Assembly (NCBI GenBank): GCA_018907035.1
Contig: JACCIC010000288.1
Location: 381,001-445,000 of the forward strand
Source of the DNA: Sycobia sp. Sy_11
Taxonomy: Eukaryota > Arthropoda > Insecta > Hymenoptera > Epichrysomallidae
Reading direction: 5' to 3'
DNA: 64,000 nucleotides
The notes beneath the pieces were generated by a model. It had not been told where the DNA came from and ran no database searches. It worked only from the letters and a program-made list of their open reading frames with translations. Positions 13,417 through 24,593 of the stretch are shown piece by piece. Made by a program: the position numbers and the translations under genes. Position 1 is the first letter of the stretch; the number at the start of each line of letters is the position of its first letter.

Positions 13417-14568
13417 CTAACTGTAGTCTTTTAGAAAAGATTTTTCTGCTTCACTATTTGCTACCAGAATAAAAAACCAGGGAGTACCATTTTTCACTAC
13501 ATATTTTTCATGTTGTAAAATTTTCATTAATTGATGATTTATATTAACCTTATACAGTTTTTGATCAACTCCTTCAAAATATAAATTTAAGTTTTTTATC
13601 TGATAGCGTTTATCACTGTCCCATGCAGGTGCTTCTTCAAACATTTCAATTAATTGTTCCTTAAGTATTGTCAACTCATTGAACTCCTGAATAAAGTCTG
13701 TTTGATTATTTTCAGGATAAGCAAAAACAACAGGCCATACAAGTGAATTGTCAACTATATGAACATGATGACTATCATAAAATAGGTCTGAATTGTCTAA
13801 ATTAATATTTCTTGCCTTGATCAGTTCTACTACAGTGTCTTTTATTTTTTCCTCATTTTTTTCTTTTATGTTTTGTAATCTAGAATCTCTTAACAATAAT
13901 TTTTTATTTTTAACTGCTTGACTTCTCATACTAACGATGTCTTTATCTACTTCATCTTCTTTTGAGGACAAATTGAGAATTTGATCGCAATAATTAATAC
14001 ATTCATCATAATTCTTGATATGAAAACAACATTTAGCAGCAGTATGAAATGCTTTCAAATAATTTGAATTCAATTTCAAGACTTGTTTACAGTCATTGAG
14101 ACTTGATCTATAATTTTTTAACTTTAATTGAGCTAGTGCTCTATTACTATATAATTGAGCCATTAAATTAGTATCTTCACATTTACTTGCAATACCCTTT
14201 GAAAAACAAAGAATAGCTAAGCGATATTTTTTATGTTTATAATTAAAATTACCATCATCTTTATAACTTTGAGCTAATTCATTAGGAGTATTATACTCTT
14301 CTCCATATTTAAGTTGTTGAAGACCTTCTATTAGAGGTGAAACCTCCGTAGGATTTTCTGGCATTTCAGTCATGAAAAATGGATGTTTTTCCATTTCTTC
14401 TTGCCAGCAATCTTCTGACCATCCATTAGAATATGATTTTTTGTCAAGATTATCTATATAATCTTCAAGTTCTTTATCAAGCTTGGCTGCTAATTCTAAA
14501 CGTTCAGCATCTGTCCAGATCTTTTTGTTTGAGGTTTCGGTTGTTTTCTCACTTTTTTCCATATTCAT
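13417..14568 (-). CDS. TTC4: tetratricopeptide repeat protein 4 (HSP90 co-chaperone)
   Basis: This is a 383-aa protein in one uninterrupted reading frame, homologous to human TTC4, Drosophila Dpit47 and yeast Cns1. These are HSP90/HSP70 co-chaperones acting in the cytosol and nucleus. Residues 25-60 hold the family's acidic N-terminal segment, including YSNGWSEDCWQEEMEKHPFF. Residues about 98-210 form the TPR clamp: NELAQSYKDDGNFNYKHKKY, the SNRALAQLKLKNY helix pair, then NSNYLKAFHTAAKC. A Lys/Glu-rich linker (about 215-245) leads to the C-terminal TTC4/Cns1 wheel-type domain, which ends GTPWFFILVANSEAEKSFLKDYS. Two Met codons (residues 1 and 3) compete as start, and the first is used here. 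The length matches the family (human about 387 aa). A candidate AATAAA signal lies near 13284 on the minus strand. The coding part has no intron, but a good splice donor at 14928 suggests a separate leader exon. Confidence 0.93.
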   Translation of the reverse strand: MNMEKSEKTTETSNKKIWTDAERLELAAKLDKELEDYIDNLDKKSYSNGWSEDCWQEEMEKHPFFMTEMPENPTEVSPLIEGLQQLKYGEEYNTPNELAQSYKDDGNFNYKHKKYRLAILCFSKGIASKCEDTNLMAQLYSNRALAQLKLKNYRSSLNDCKQVLKLNSNYLKAFHTAAKCCFHIKNYDECINYCDQILNLSSKEDEVDKDIVSMRSQAVKNKKLLLRDSRLQNIKEKNEEKIKDTVVELIKARNINLDNSDLFYDSHHVHIVDNSLVWPVVFAYPENNQTDFIQEFNELTILKEQLIEMFEEAPAWDSDKRYQIKNLNLYFEGVDQKLYKVNINHQLMKILQHEKYVVKNGTPWFFILVANSEAEKSFLKDYS

Positions 14569-14928
14569 GGTTATTTAAATATAATTAATTTTTTTTAAAT
14601 AATTATAATTATATCATACGTTTTATGATGAAAGTAATATCTCAATGATTATTTTTTTACTGTTTGTAATTATAGCCACATTAGGGTAACTAGTTGATTT
14701 TCGTAATTTTATAAACTGCAAAAACTAAAAAGATATTAATAAATTGAAAATAGATTATAATATTTAATTTTTATTTTTAATACTGATCAGCATAAATATT
14801 ATAATAAAAATGCGAGTTGCACTATTCTTGTCAAAATACCTCCCATTCTTCTAATTCTGTCACTTAATTTATATCGTTGTATTAGCTTAGGTTAGATACA
14901 GATGATCGTATGCCGCAAAGATACTTAC

Positions 14929-15050
14929 CACGTGCGGCGGTTTGGCTTTTTGTGTATTTTTAATTTGGTGGTCGGCCGTCGGGTGCCGTAAAAACGCGTT
15001 TTTACTGCCGCTCCCGACGCGCTTTATCCATACAACACTCGCGACATCTA
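14929..15050 (-). promoter_or_regulatory. candidate TTC4 leader exon and promoter
   Basis: A GC-rich island sits 360-480 bases upstream of the TTC4 start. On the minus strand it ends in CACGTG followed by a consensus donor GTAAGTAT (14928-14921), so it is probably an untranslated first exon spliced to an acceptor just before the coding exon. It contains a perfect 18-bp palindrome at 14988-15005 (gtaaaaacgcgtttttac). The CACGTG E-box-like hexamer overlaps the donor. The assignment to TTC4 rests on position and strand only. Confidence 0.45.
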
Positions 15051-15059
15051 CAGTACGAA

Positions 15060-16380
15060 TTCAAAACTTTCTAATGCATTTCCAATTTTTGTAAATGTAT
15101 ATTAATAATTAAACCTATAATAAAACTAAAAATTAAACATAATATTAAAAAATATAATATATTTTTATAATTAAGAACTTGGACTAAAAAAGAAAATTAA
15201 AAATTGAACTTAAAAGTAAATATTAACAATTTTGTAGTAGAAAACAGAAACATTTCAAAATTATAAAAATATTTTATACCCTTGTGGAATATTCAAGAGC
15301 ATTCCAAAAGAAATTACAGTTTGCAACTCATGTACTTACTTATTTTTGAATGCTAAAACTAATGTTTCCCTCTTTCCAATATACATAAAAATAAAATTTA
15401 ATTTCAATAAGAAAACTTAGTACAATTGAATAATTTTTGATTTTTTTAAATAATTCTGAATATTATCAGTATAGTACATATTCTATTTTTTTCTTTAATT
15501 GTAAAACTGTTGATATATTCAAAATTTTACTAGTAAACTATCTTATATTTTAATAAACTTATAATTATTTTTGCATATTCTAATTTATAATGTTATTTAA
15601 AAAAAAATACTTTTAATTTTGTGAATGACAGATCTGCATTAATCAATAATTTAATAAGAACTAAATAAATAATTACTAAATTTAAATGAAATATTAATAA
15701 AATACAAAAATGTTATATTTATTTAAGTTGTTGATTTTGAAATTTTAATATAATTATATACATTATGTTAGCATCAATTTATGAAGTATAAGTTATTTTT
15801 CAAAACAAATAAAATCGTAATAAGATATGAATACAAAGCTAAAAAATTATTAAAATAATACTTCCCGTTTAATATTTTAAAAATTATATAATTACTTTAA
15901 TTTTGTACGAATATTCACATTAAAGAAACAATAATTGTATACTATGTCATTACACAATAATATTTTAAAATTTATTTTAATAAAAAAATAATCAGAACTA
16001 AATTTATTGCAAAGAAAAATATTTATTGAAAAAAGTAGCTCTATGATATTTCAGTACTAATAATTGTTTTGAAAGATATTAATTACTATGAAAAAAGGTG
16101 TAGGTATTCAAAATTAATATGTAGTTTAAATTTCATTCATTCAATTTGTATTTCAATGCAGAGAACACATGAAAAGAGTCAATCAATAGAACTGATATCT
16201 AGTGCGATAATAAATAAATGTTCAAGCTTAAGGCGCTGCCTCTATCAAAGAACAACTTATGAATATTAGGGTATTTCCAATGGAGAAAATTTATGACTGG
16301 CGCTGGCCAGTTCATGTCAATGTACATTTCTTCACAATTCTGTTTTCCTACTTATTTAACAATATTAACAATTTTCACTA
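15060..16380. other. AT-rich spacer between TTC4 and cytochrome c
   Basis: Very AT-rich sequence (mostly A/T homopolymer-like runs) with no supportable gene. TTC4 and cytochrome c lie on the same strand, so this should hold the 3' flank of cytochrome c and the distal promoter of TTC4. Confidence 0.5.
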
Positions 16381-16551
16381 GGTACTTTATTTGTCATAAA
16401 ACGACACGTATTTTGTAAGAGTCACGAGATTGTATCAGAGATATACTGCCTGATGCAACAAGATACATGATGATAATTAATCTAAACTTCTCATTATTCA
16501 GTGCAATAATCTCTTCATGATGACGAATTGACTCATTTGACTCTGTTGAAT

Positions 16552-18685
16552 TTACTTGCTGGCTTGCTCTATGTAGGCAATGAGATCGTTTCGCTCTTGT
16601 GGTTTCTTTAATCCAGCAAACACCATCTTTGTTCCCGGAATGTATTTCTTCGGGTTCTCCAGGTATTCAAACAGTGTATCCCTATTCCAGGTGATGCCTA
16701 TTGAGAAATAATAGTAATTTTGTTACATATTGAAGTTACTCTTCTTCGATTATAAATTTCTTCTGCAAAGTAAAAATAAATTTTTACATACCCTTAGCTT
16801 TGTTCGCCTCTGTGTAAGCATACCCTGCCGCAGAACCAGTTTTCCTACCAATTAAACCACTTAAGTTGGGACCAACTTTGTGTTTGCCACCAGCCTCAAT
16901 AGTGTGGCATTGTGAACACTTTTGAACAAAGATCTAAACAAATAAATGAAAAATATGAAAAATTCCATCAGTGCAATTTAATATTTGCACCAATAATTCA
17001 ATTAAGAAATTTAGCTTACATATTTTGAAAAACAATGTCATCATTTATAAATTTAACATATTCTTTAAAAAATTAACGTTTATTCACTTCTAATAATAGA
17101 ACATATATATTATCCATTTTCCAAATCAAAATTTTATAAAAGTCTTACGATATAATCAAGCATACAATTTGTAAAGTATTCTTAAAGATTTCCGAAAAAC
17201 ATCACCGAGGTATTAGGGCTGTATCTTTCGTATGACGAAATACTTCGTCATAAAAATTAAGTAAGTCATTAGCATATCCTAAATCGAATCTAACGCATCC
17301 TCTCGTTTACAATATAAAACTTATTTAAATTCAAACAGCCGTAAGTTCGCTACAAATCATCGTAGAGTGTTCATCATTAGATCGGATTAAATACGATTTT
17401 GTTTACCTTAAAATGTATTGCTTTCTAATTTTAGAAAAATTATGTATTACATGAAAAAAGATCCAATGTTAGAATTTCTTGTCTAAACTGCGCGTACGTA
17501 TTTTTCTCTCAATAACTAGATACATTTTTGACGAATTGTTTAAATATAGGAGCTTTTAAATATAATATTCTTTAAATATAAATTAATAACGTATTAAAAT
17601 TACGAATATTAAAACTATTGAAAAAAAAACTTAAAATCAATAAAAGCCATAATATTTATATGTTGAAACATTCGTAATTTTAAAAAGTCCTAACTTGGTT
17701 CAAGACCATCACGTCGGGTTCATTAGATTAAATGAAAGATGTTTTTATCTACTTTTTAATTTTTGATTCTACTTATAGTAGACTGTTTGCCTTTTAAATA
17801 GAGTTTTTCATTTGGTTTAGTCTATAGGTAATTATTTTTTGTAAATTTCAATTTCGATAGTTCCAGTTATTCACTTTGAAGAGACTCAAAGCTGTCTACA
17901 ACGAGCTGACTAAAACGAAGTCTACATTTGAAGAATAGTCGAATAATTACGAAAAATTCTATTTTTTTTTACTTCTTTTGCTTAATAAAAATTTATAAAA
18001 TTAAAATGATATCGATATTGCTTTTTATTTCCTCGATTTCAAACGCGATTAAAAAATATAGAATCGTCGACGCAGCATATTATAGTTTACATTTCAACCT
18101 CATATAGAAGCATTAGATTTTTTATAATAAACACTTTTTAGCATTGATCGTGTATTATGTAACACGCGATCGATATTAATATATATTTTTTTAAATAACG
18201 AACAAAAATGTACAAACTGTAACGTATATACAATAATTGCTAATAAAAATTTATTTTTAATTTCAAGAGTTTTACAAAGTATTGCTAACATAAGCAGGAA
18301 TAATATTCATGAGCTTGCGCTAGATCGCGAAGAACAATTTAACCTTTTGTATAACACATAATTCTGTCATAATAAATTAAAAAATTTGTGTAATATAATT
18401 ATCTAATAAACTGATTATATTTATAAAATAATTTATTATAAATAACGGGGGGTATGGAAATTTAAACAAAATGTTAATATTACGTAGTCAATAGTAAAAT
18501 CATTTTTCGGGCAGTCGTCCAAATTAAATGTAAGTCAGCTGCCACCACATTAACTGGCAGCGACAAGTAACGGCGCGAGATTGCATTGTCGAGAAACTAG
18601 GTGTAAGCTTTAAAAATTTCGTAAACGAATATAACCAAAGTTTCCTTACCTTCTTTCCCTTCTCAGCGTCGCCTCCGGCTCCCAT
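16552..18685 (-). CDS. Cyt-c: cytochrome c, somatic
   Basis: Three coding exons on the minus strand: 18685-18650 (12 codons, [12 protein letters not shown]), 16933-16792, and 16697-16552 ending in TAA. All junctions are GT-AG and in phase, giving 107 aa. The protein carries electrons from complex III to complex IV in the mitochondrial intermembrane space and can trigger apoptosome assembly. The haem site CSQCH is at residues 18-22 and the axial Met is M84 in the GTKMVFAG segment. The conserved [11 protein letters not shown] and [17 protein letters not shown] blocks are intact. The N-terminus is extended relative to vertebrates, as in other insects. Intron 1 is 1716 nt and intron 2 is 94 nt. 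An acceptor AG abuts the ATG directly, so transcription must begin in an upstream leader exon. A candidate poly(A) signal AATAAA lies at 16391-16386, 160 nt past the stop. Confidence 0.97.
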
Positions 18686-18947
18686 CTGTAAAATACGTTA
18701 AATTTACACTTTAGAAACGAGCAAGAGATAAAAAAAATAAAAAAATAAAAAAATAAATCCAAGAATAAAGTTTTTCAAGTTCAAAGTGCAAAGAGTATTG
18801 TCAAATGGCACAAGGAGCGACAATAGATATATGTACACACATGCAACAGAGTTAAAATAAATCTATCGCAATTTAGCTTCTCTATATTTACAATGATATC
18901 GCGTGCACGTGGAGGAAGGCTGGCGAGCGCAATTGACTTTGGAACGC

Positions 18948-18979
<32 letters not shown>

Positions 18980-19020
18980 TTATATACATCACGCGCGCGC
19001 GCCGCGTTACGTCACTTGAC
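18980..19020 (-). promoter_or_regulatory. GC-rich CRE-like element in the cytochrome c leader intron
   Basis: A block of alternating GC (about 18991-19006) followed by ttacgtcact contains a TTACGTCA core, a CRE/ATF-type site. It lies about 300 nt upstream of the first coding exon, next to a (TA)n tract at 18951-18976. Vertebrate cytochrome c promoters use CRE and NRF-1 sites, so this could be an alternative promoter or intronic enhancer. That role is inference. Confidence 0.3.
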
Positions 19021-19319
19021 ACTTTTTCCCATCTTTTTCCAATGACGACGACACACACGAAATTTTTCTAAATTAGCTAAAATATGATGTGTCGGATTAA
19101 TCTGTATAAGACAAGTTGACCGAAACACTTTGCGGTATCAAAGCTATTTAAAAAAAAATTAAAAGACTAAATAAATGTAATCGCAGACTTGTCCGCACAC
19201 ATTTGAAAACAAAAAAAAATAGCATTCACGAGATGTCGTAATTTTCACGGACTTTTCCGTTATTGAGCAATCTGCAGTTTATATGCTTATCAGAGCCGTT
19301 TAACATTATTCAATATAGT

Positions 19320-19334
19320 AACATTAAGCTTTTC

Positions 19335-19377
<43 letters not shown>
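19320..19377. repeat. long poly(A) tract
   Basis: About 35 consecutive A residues (19339-19375) inside the cytochrome c leader intron. It may be a simple repeat or the tail of an old retroposed copy; I see no target-site duplication. Confidence 0.8.
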
Positions 19378-19378
<1 letters not shown>

Positions 19379-20834
19379 ATCCCCTATCCTTGGTTCATAA
19401 AAAATACCATTCATATTCGTTTGTAAGATATAGAATATATATGGATTAAACATGGCTTTTAAATAAATTAATAATAGTTATACATTGAAAATTCGACGAT
19501 GTAGCAAAGTACATGGATGTACGAAAAGTCTTGTATATTTTGTCCTCTTGTGCCATATTGCGACATGCTTTTCTTTTTATGATATCCATTACATAATCGA
19601 ATTAGAAAAACGCGGAAAATTTTTATTAGAAAAACAATTCAATCAAAGTTAAATCGAGATTGCTAATTATTCTGAATGATAATAAACAAAATTGAATATT
19701 ATATTGGATTACATCGATATAATTATTAAATACATTTAAATTGGTATTATTTTTTCTCACTTTCATAGTTCGAATTTTTATGTAAATATACGCATTCCTT
19801 AACGTAACGCGAATATACACGGCTCAACGGAACTACAATGAATTCTTTGATTTTTTGCAAGTACTTTCGTTGGATACTATTCTCATACTCCGTAAATAGC
19901 TTCGTATGAAGTTAATATAAAGTTTATTTAATAAAAAAAATTTGCTACAATTAATTAAAAGAAAATAATGTTATCGAGATAAATAGTCTCTTGGATGGCA
20001 TAGATTCGACAATGACCTAATTCTATAAATCCTTAATGAAGTTATAGAATAGTTGTACAAGGGCGTTTATAAAAAAAAAACCGTGACAAACGGGGTGATC
20101 CCCTCCAAGGTCGCGTATATGCACTTTGAACGTCACCGCCCCACCCGCCCGCCTTGCATTCTTTGGAGCAATATATATAGTATACCAGCAGTCTACCTCC
20201 ACTCCATTTCCGGTTCCCATGTATAACGTACAAAAGCTAAAAAATCTATAGCCTCGCTACATGGGCCCCGATACATTTGCTTCTCCTGCTCTCCCGCGCG
20301 GCGGGGGAGACGAGGCAAGAGCTATTATAGCCAAGATTTTTGGCACCGCGCCTCACGACTTATGCATCGACATTTTAGGCTATACATTACAGTTTACACT
20401 TGAACTTCCGAGGTTATGGTAAAATCCTTAGGTTGGCCGATAAGGGGTTAAAATAACAATCTGTATCGAATACTATGAAATGAAATTTGTTATCTTTTAA
20501 GATAACTAAGGAAGAACTACGTGAATGGAGCATGAACTCGCGTGGATTAGCCTCCCGTGTGTTACATAATGATGCGGGAAAATCCGTTTTAATCTGCTTC
20601 AAGACTAATGAATTCGGTTTTTTTTTTTTTTGGAGCAACACGTTTTGTGGTACAATTCGATCATTTATCCCTTTTTTTAGATTTATAATTACGTCTATAC
20701 ATTTCCAAAAGTAGCACAGTGTTCTTTTTGAAAAACGCAGAACAGCTTATAAATAATAAGGGTTAGGACGAGATGTACTTGTTAAGTTCGCGTTATAATA
20801 AAATGAGACAGAAATAAGAATGTCCTATACTTAC

Positions 20835-21065
20835 TTTTTTGCTTTTACAGGAACGAGTACGAACTTCTGAACGTGACCCGACTGTTGGTCGACCGTGAAT
20901 AAAAGGGATACTCTCGTACTCTCGATCGATATAACTTTGGCTCGCGCGGGTTCCTCTCTCCTCCTTCCACCACCCACCGCACTTCTGCTACATACGTCGA
21001 CGCTGCTGCTGCCGCGCTGCGGTGTCTAAATATTTTACTAACTATTACCTCGATCCTCAATCATA
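20835..21065 (-). promoter_or_regulatory. candidate 5' untranslated exon and promoter of cytochrome c
   Basis: A GC-rich island in AT-rich surroundings ends on the minus strand in a near-consensus donor, GTAAGTATAGG (20834-20824). The cytochrome c first coding exon begins directly after a TTTTACAG acceptor at 18686, so the two fit as leader exon and coding exon with an intron of about 2.15 kb. The 71-codon open frame inside it has no recognisable domain and a low-complexity Ala run, so I treat it as untranslated. Confidence 0.5.
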
Positions 21066-21147
21066 CGCCGCGGCTAATGAAGTTATCATAGACGCGTCTG
21101 TCGTTACGATTTCCATCCTTGTTACAAACTACAATAAATATTATCAG

Positions 21148-21527
21148 ATATTATTAAATTGTTAAATATTTCTATTGGTCTTACAGTCCAATTAAATAAA
21201 TTAAAAATAATACATAATAATATCAATACTAACACATATCAATATATAATTATTTGAAAATTATAATGAGTCAGACTGTCCTTGTTTAAAATTTATTTTT
21301 TTCAGCTAATATATTTTTATTTCAGATAAGTCTACAGGGGTGATTTTAAACAAGGATAGCTGACTGTTAGTATAATTTTCAATTAATTATATATTGATAT
21401 GTATTAGTATTGATATAAATATATATTGATATTATTATGTATTATTTTTAATTTATTTAATTGGACTGTAAGACCAATAAAAATATTTATTAATTTATCT
21501 AAATACAGTCGACATAAGAACAATTAA
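21148..21527. repeat. repeat family copy C, long palindromic foldback
   Basis: Two arms of about 150 bp are nearly perfect inverted repeats: the left arm starts attggtcttacagtccaatt (from about 21174) and the right arm ends with its complement (to about 21483). Both arms include the box resembling cagactgtccttgttt. The short loop (about 21290-21340) holds a second ctacaggggtg-type junction but no hammerhead-like core. The right flank, cagtcgacataagaacaatt (21508-21527), matches in inverted form the left flanks of the copies at 39.7 and 40.1 kb, so the true family boundary lies outside the ggtcttacagtc box. Confidence 0.75.
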
Positions 21528-22429
21528 AGTATTATCAAATTGTATATTCATTGCTATATCAATTTAATATTGCTTAAATCATAGCAAGTATCTTTATCTT
21601 TAATTGTTTTTAAATAACTATTTTTGCACACCTATATAAAGGACACGTAATTCTCACAATTTAATTACTTTACATAAATTAATCATTTAATTTTATGAAT
21701 GTTATTGCGAGCTTTTAGTTATACTTTCTATGATACCATCTCACAATAAACGTGACTTTAAATGTTTATTAATTATCTATTATTGATACTTATAAATTTT
21801 TCTTTTAAATTAAAAATATATTAAATGAAAATTATTTTATATAAAGAAAATTAAAAAATAGTACTTATAAAATAAATTTAGTAATATCAGAATTCATAGC
21901 ACAATTTTTATTTTAGTTATTGTTTTGCAACCTTTTGCTTTTTCAATGAGAACATATTTACATTGATACATTTTCTTTTATTAATTAAATGATAAAATAA
22001 ACATACATTGCATATAGAATATCTGAATTAAAAGTAATTTTAACATTTATATATAACTCTTATAAAATATAATATCTGTTTTAATGTCTACATATATCTG
22101 CATATATAATACACTTATTTATACATACATGTGTTTAGCATAAATTTATACGAAACCAAAGGAACATCATACTCTTTTATTTAAGTATTAATTAAATTAA
22201 AATAATGATTATTGTAAATGTTTTAATATACTATTTTTCATATCATAATATTCTTAAGTTTTTAAGTATGTCTATATATTTTGTAAAAATATACCAACAG
22301 TTTTGTGTCTGTAATTGACAAATATTTTTGATTTTGTATAGAAAATTATATTAAGATTTTTATTTTAAATATTATTGAACTGCATTCATGATGAAAGAAA
22401 TACATTATACTTATAGTAGATGTGACGTA

Positions 22430-22590
22430 ATAAGAACGTAATTCAAATTTATACAAACTTCCCGCTTGTTTTGGTCATCCTTTCACGTTACACATTTTTT
22501 GTGTAGTGAGATGTATCTTTGTCAGTCTACAGTTTATGATATAACCTATATGTTTTTGTTCGTAAAAAGTAAAGTTTAGTAACCAGCGCA
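22430..22590 (+). promoter_or_regulatory. upstream region of GTF2H5
   Basis: The 160 bases before the GTF2H5 start are less AT-rich than their surroundings and include cttcccgcttg (E2F-like core) near 22458 and ctttcacgttacac near 22481. No TATA box is obvious. This region would drive GTF2H5 and possibly ZNHIT1. Confidence 0.3.
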
Positions 22591-23780
22591 ATGGTAAATG
22601 TTATGAAAGGGATTTTAGTTGAATGGTGAGTTTTCTAAATACTGGAAAGAATTATAAACAAGTTTAATATCTCTTTGATCATTCTATGTAATCAAGGTCT
22701 TCTGGAATACGAAATTGTTTGTTAAGTGCAGCCTCATCTATACCAAATTTGTTTTTACACCAAGTTTTTAGAGAATAAATATTATCTGTCCACGTATTGG
22801 CATTATCTTTAAAAATCTAAAATATTGTTTAAATAATTAACTAGCAATACAAAATAAAAGTACATTGTAAGTGATTATTACCTGTGCTTTTTTGTTCATT
22901 TCAGCTATAACTTCAGGATCCGCATCTTTAAACTTCATAATTTGTTTTCTAATTTCTGTTTCTTTATTTTTTAATTCATTAATCTCTTTTATTAATACTT
23001 TTGTCTTTTCTAAATTTTCTTTATCTACCTGTTCCTTAATAATAAAAGGAGTATGATAAGAATTTTGCTTAATTATTGATTACACCATATGAATAAAAAT
23101 TACAAACTTCATGTTTTGCAATATCGCATTTCAACTGTCCAAGTTTTGTTTCTAATGTAAGAATTTTGTTTCCTGTTTCTCCAATTTGTGTTTCTAATAG
23201 TGGAATACTTTCTCTGTAGAATATTAAAAATCTTATTATATGAAGTTATAAATAAAAATTGTTCAATAAAAAATATTATTTACCCTGGAAAACTCCAAAA
23301 ATATATCGATGTACCAATTTTATTTGAATGTACTAATCCATCATCAACTAAATCTTGAAGGACGTCTTTAACCGATTGTTGTGGAAAACCACATTCCTTT
23401 GGAATATCAGTTTCTAATTCTTTCAGAGTATAGAATTCTTTTTTTTCATGAAAAAATTGCAACATTAAAGAACGCTTTTCATCTGCTGTAGTTCTTTTTC
23501 TTTTTGACATTTTTCTATATGATCACAATACATTATAATATTATTATAAATTTTACGACAATACAATTTTTTCATAAAATTTTTATGTTATAGTGATGAA
23601 GCTATGAAACAGTTTCTATTGCACTTGGACGATACTTTTGCCTTAGGAAGAAAATTTATTATTCAAGATCTGGATGAAAAACACTTATTTATATCTGCTG
23701 ATATATTAGATACTTTACAATCAAAAGTTGACGATTTAATGGATCAAATATCATTTCCATTGACTGAAAAAGCAGCATAA
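22591..23780 (+). CDS. GTF2H5: general transcription factor IIH subunit 5 (p8/TTDA/Tfb5)
   Basis: Two coding exons, 22591-22625 and 23594-23780, joined by a GTGAGT...TATAG intron that splits a Cys codon. The product is 73 aa against 71 in human. The first exon gives [11 protein letters not shown] and the second continues [28 protein letters not shown] and [13 protein letters not shown], the hallmark sequence of the family. The protein is the smallest TFIIH core subunit; it stabilises p52/XPB and stimulates nucleotide excision repair in the nucleus. Its single intron (968 nt) contains the entire MND1 coding region on the opposite strand. The stop codon is followed after 58 nt by the ZNHIT1 start. 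The only AATAAA close by (23832-23837) ends one base before the ZNHIT1 ATG, so the two genes may share a transcript. Confidence 0.93.
22679..23510 (-). CDS. MND1: meiotic nuclear division protein 1
   Basis: Four coding exons on the minus strand: 23510-23284, 23213-23108, 23034-22882 and 22816-22679. Phases agree throughout and give 207 aa (human about 205). The third acceptor could instead be used at 23028, dropping two residues. With HOP2, MND1 forms a coiled-coil heterodimer that helps DMC1/RAD51 strand exchange in meiosis. The N-terminal winged-helix region includes [37 protein letters not shown] and [11 protein letters not shown]. Residues about 77-160 are a Leu/Lys/Glu coiled coil. The C-terminus [14 protein letters not shown]...IPEDLDYIE matches the family end closely. 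The gene lies wholly in the GTF2H5 intron, antisense. Only 83 nt separate its ATG from the host's second exon, and 53 nt separate its stop from the host's first exon. An ATTAAA variant signal is at 22668-22663. Confidence 0.93.
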
Positions 23781-23838
23781 AAGCATAGTGACCATTGTAC
23801 CATCTTTTTAACAAATTGGTAAATTTTTATAAATAAAC

Positions 23839-24593
23839 ATGGCAGGAAGAGAATCAGGTAGAATTAAAGATTCAATTCAGAAACGCATTCTTGACGAAGA
23901 TGCTAGAAAACGTAGGCACAAAAAAGCCCTAGAAGCTTTAGAGCAAGATAACTTTCATGAAGACCCTCATGCAGATTTAGGTATAACTATATATTTTATT
24001 ATATCTTATTTTAAATGTATTTACATATATAGAATTGTAATTATTTTTTAAGAAAAACTGTTATATGAAAAGTTCAAAATATTATAAAATGTGATTAAAA
24101 TTTAAGATTTTCTATTGTGTGAATCTAATTTATACCCTACTACATAATGTTTTATATGAATAAAATTCAATACATATTTTCTCTAAGTTTTGATGTATTA
24201 TTGTATTTTGAATTTATTCTAGTCTTTTTGAGAATTTAACAAATATGATTTTTAAAAATATATAATGTTTCAGTAATGAGTAAGAAAGCACCTAAATTTC
24301 AAGAAGATTTAAAAAATGTTTCTCGCAAAAGGAAAACAAGGTCAGCAGAATATTTTAAATTGAGGTATCGCAAGAATTTCATGCAACTTGTAGAAGAAGA
24401 CTTGAATTTTAATAGTAGTTCGCCAAATTATAGTACTGCTCAAGTTTCACCATCTTGTTACCCCGAAAGACATTTTTGTGCAGTATGTGGTTTCCCAAGT
24501 ACTTATACATGTATTCCTTGTGGAGCAAGATATTGTTCTGTCAAATGTCTTGGAACACATCTTGATACAAGATGTTTGAAATGGACAGCATAA
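23839..24593 (+). CDS. ZNHIT1: zinc finger HIT domain-containing protein 1
   Basis: Two exons, 23839-23980 and 24274-24593, in phase across a 293-nt intron, giving 153 aa (human 154). It is the SRCAP/SWR1-complex subunit (yeast Vps71, p18Hamlet) needed for H2A.Z deposition in chromatin. The basic N-terminus reads GRIKDSIQKRILDEDARKRR, followed by HEDPHADL and the YL1-interacting stretch MSKKAPKFQEDL. The C-terminal HIT zinc finger has C116, C119, C127, C130, C135, C139, H143 and C148, and the chain ends TRCLKWTA as in the family. The ATG lies 58 nt after the GTF2H5 stop on the same strand. A poly(A) signal AATAAA is at 24659-24664, 65 nt past the stop. The first exon can be read through its donor into a 70-codon frame, which is an intron-retention artefact. 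Confidence 0.95.

Noticed and set aside
20023..20233. two overlapping minus-strand frames of 63-65 codons
   Set aside because: No known motif, and two frames compete over the same DNA; treated as chance.
23839..24051. 70-codon frame as a separate small protein
   Set aside because: It is ZNHIT1 exon 1 read through its donor into the intron.
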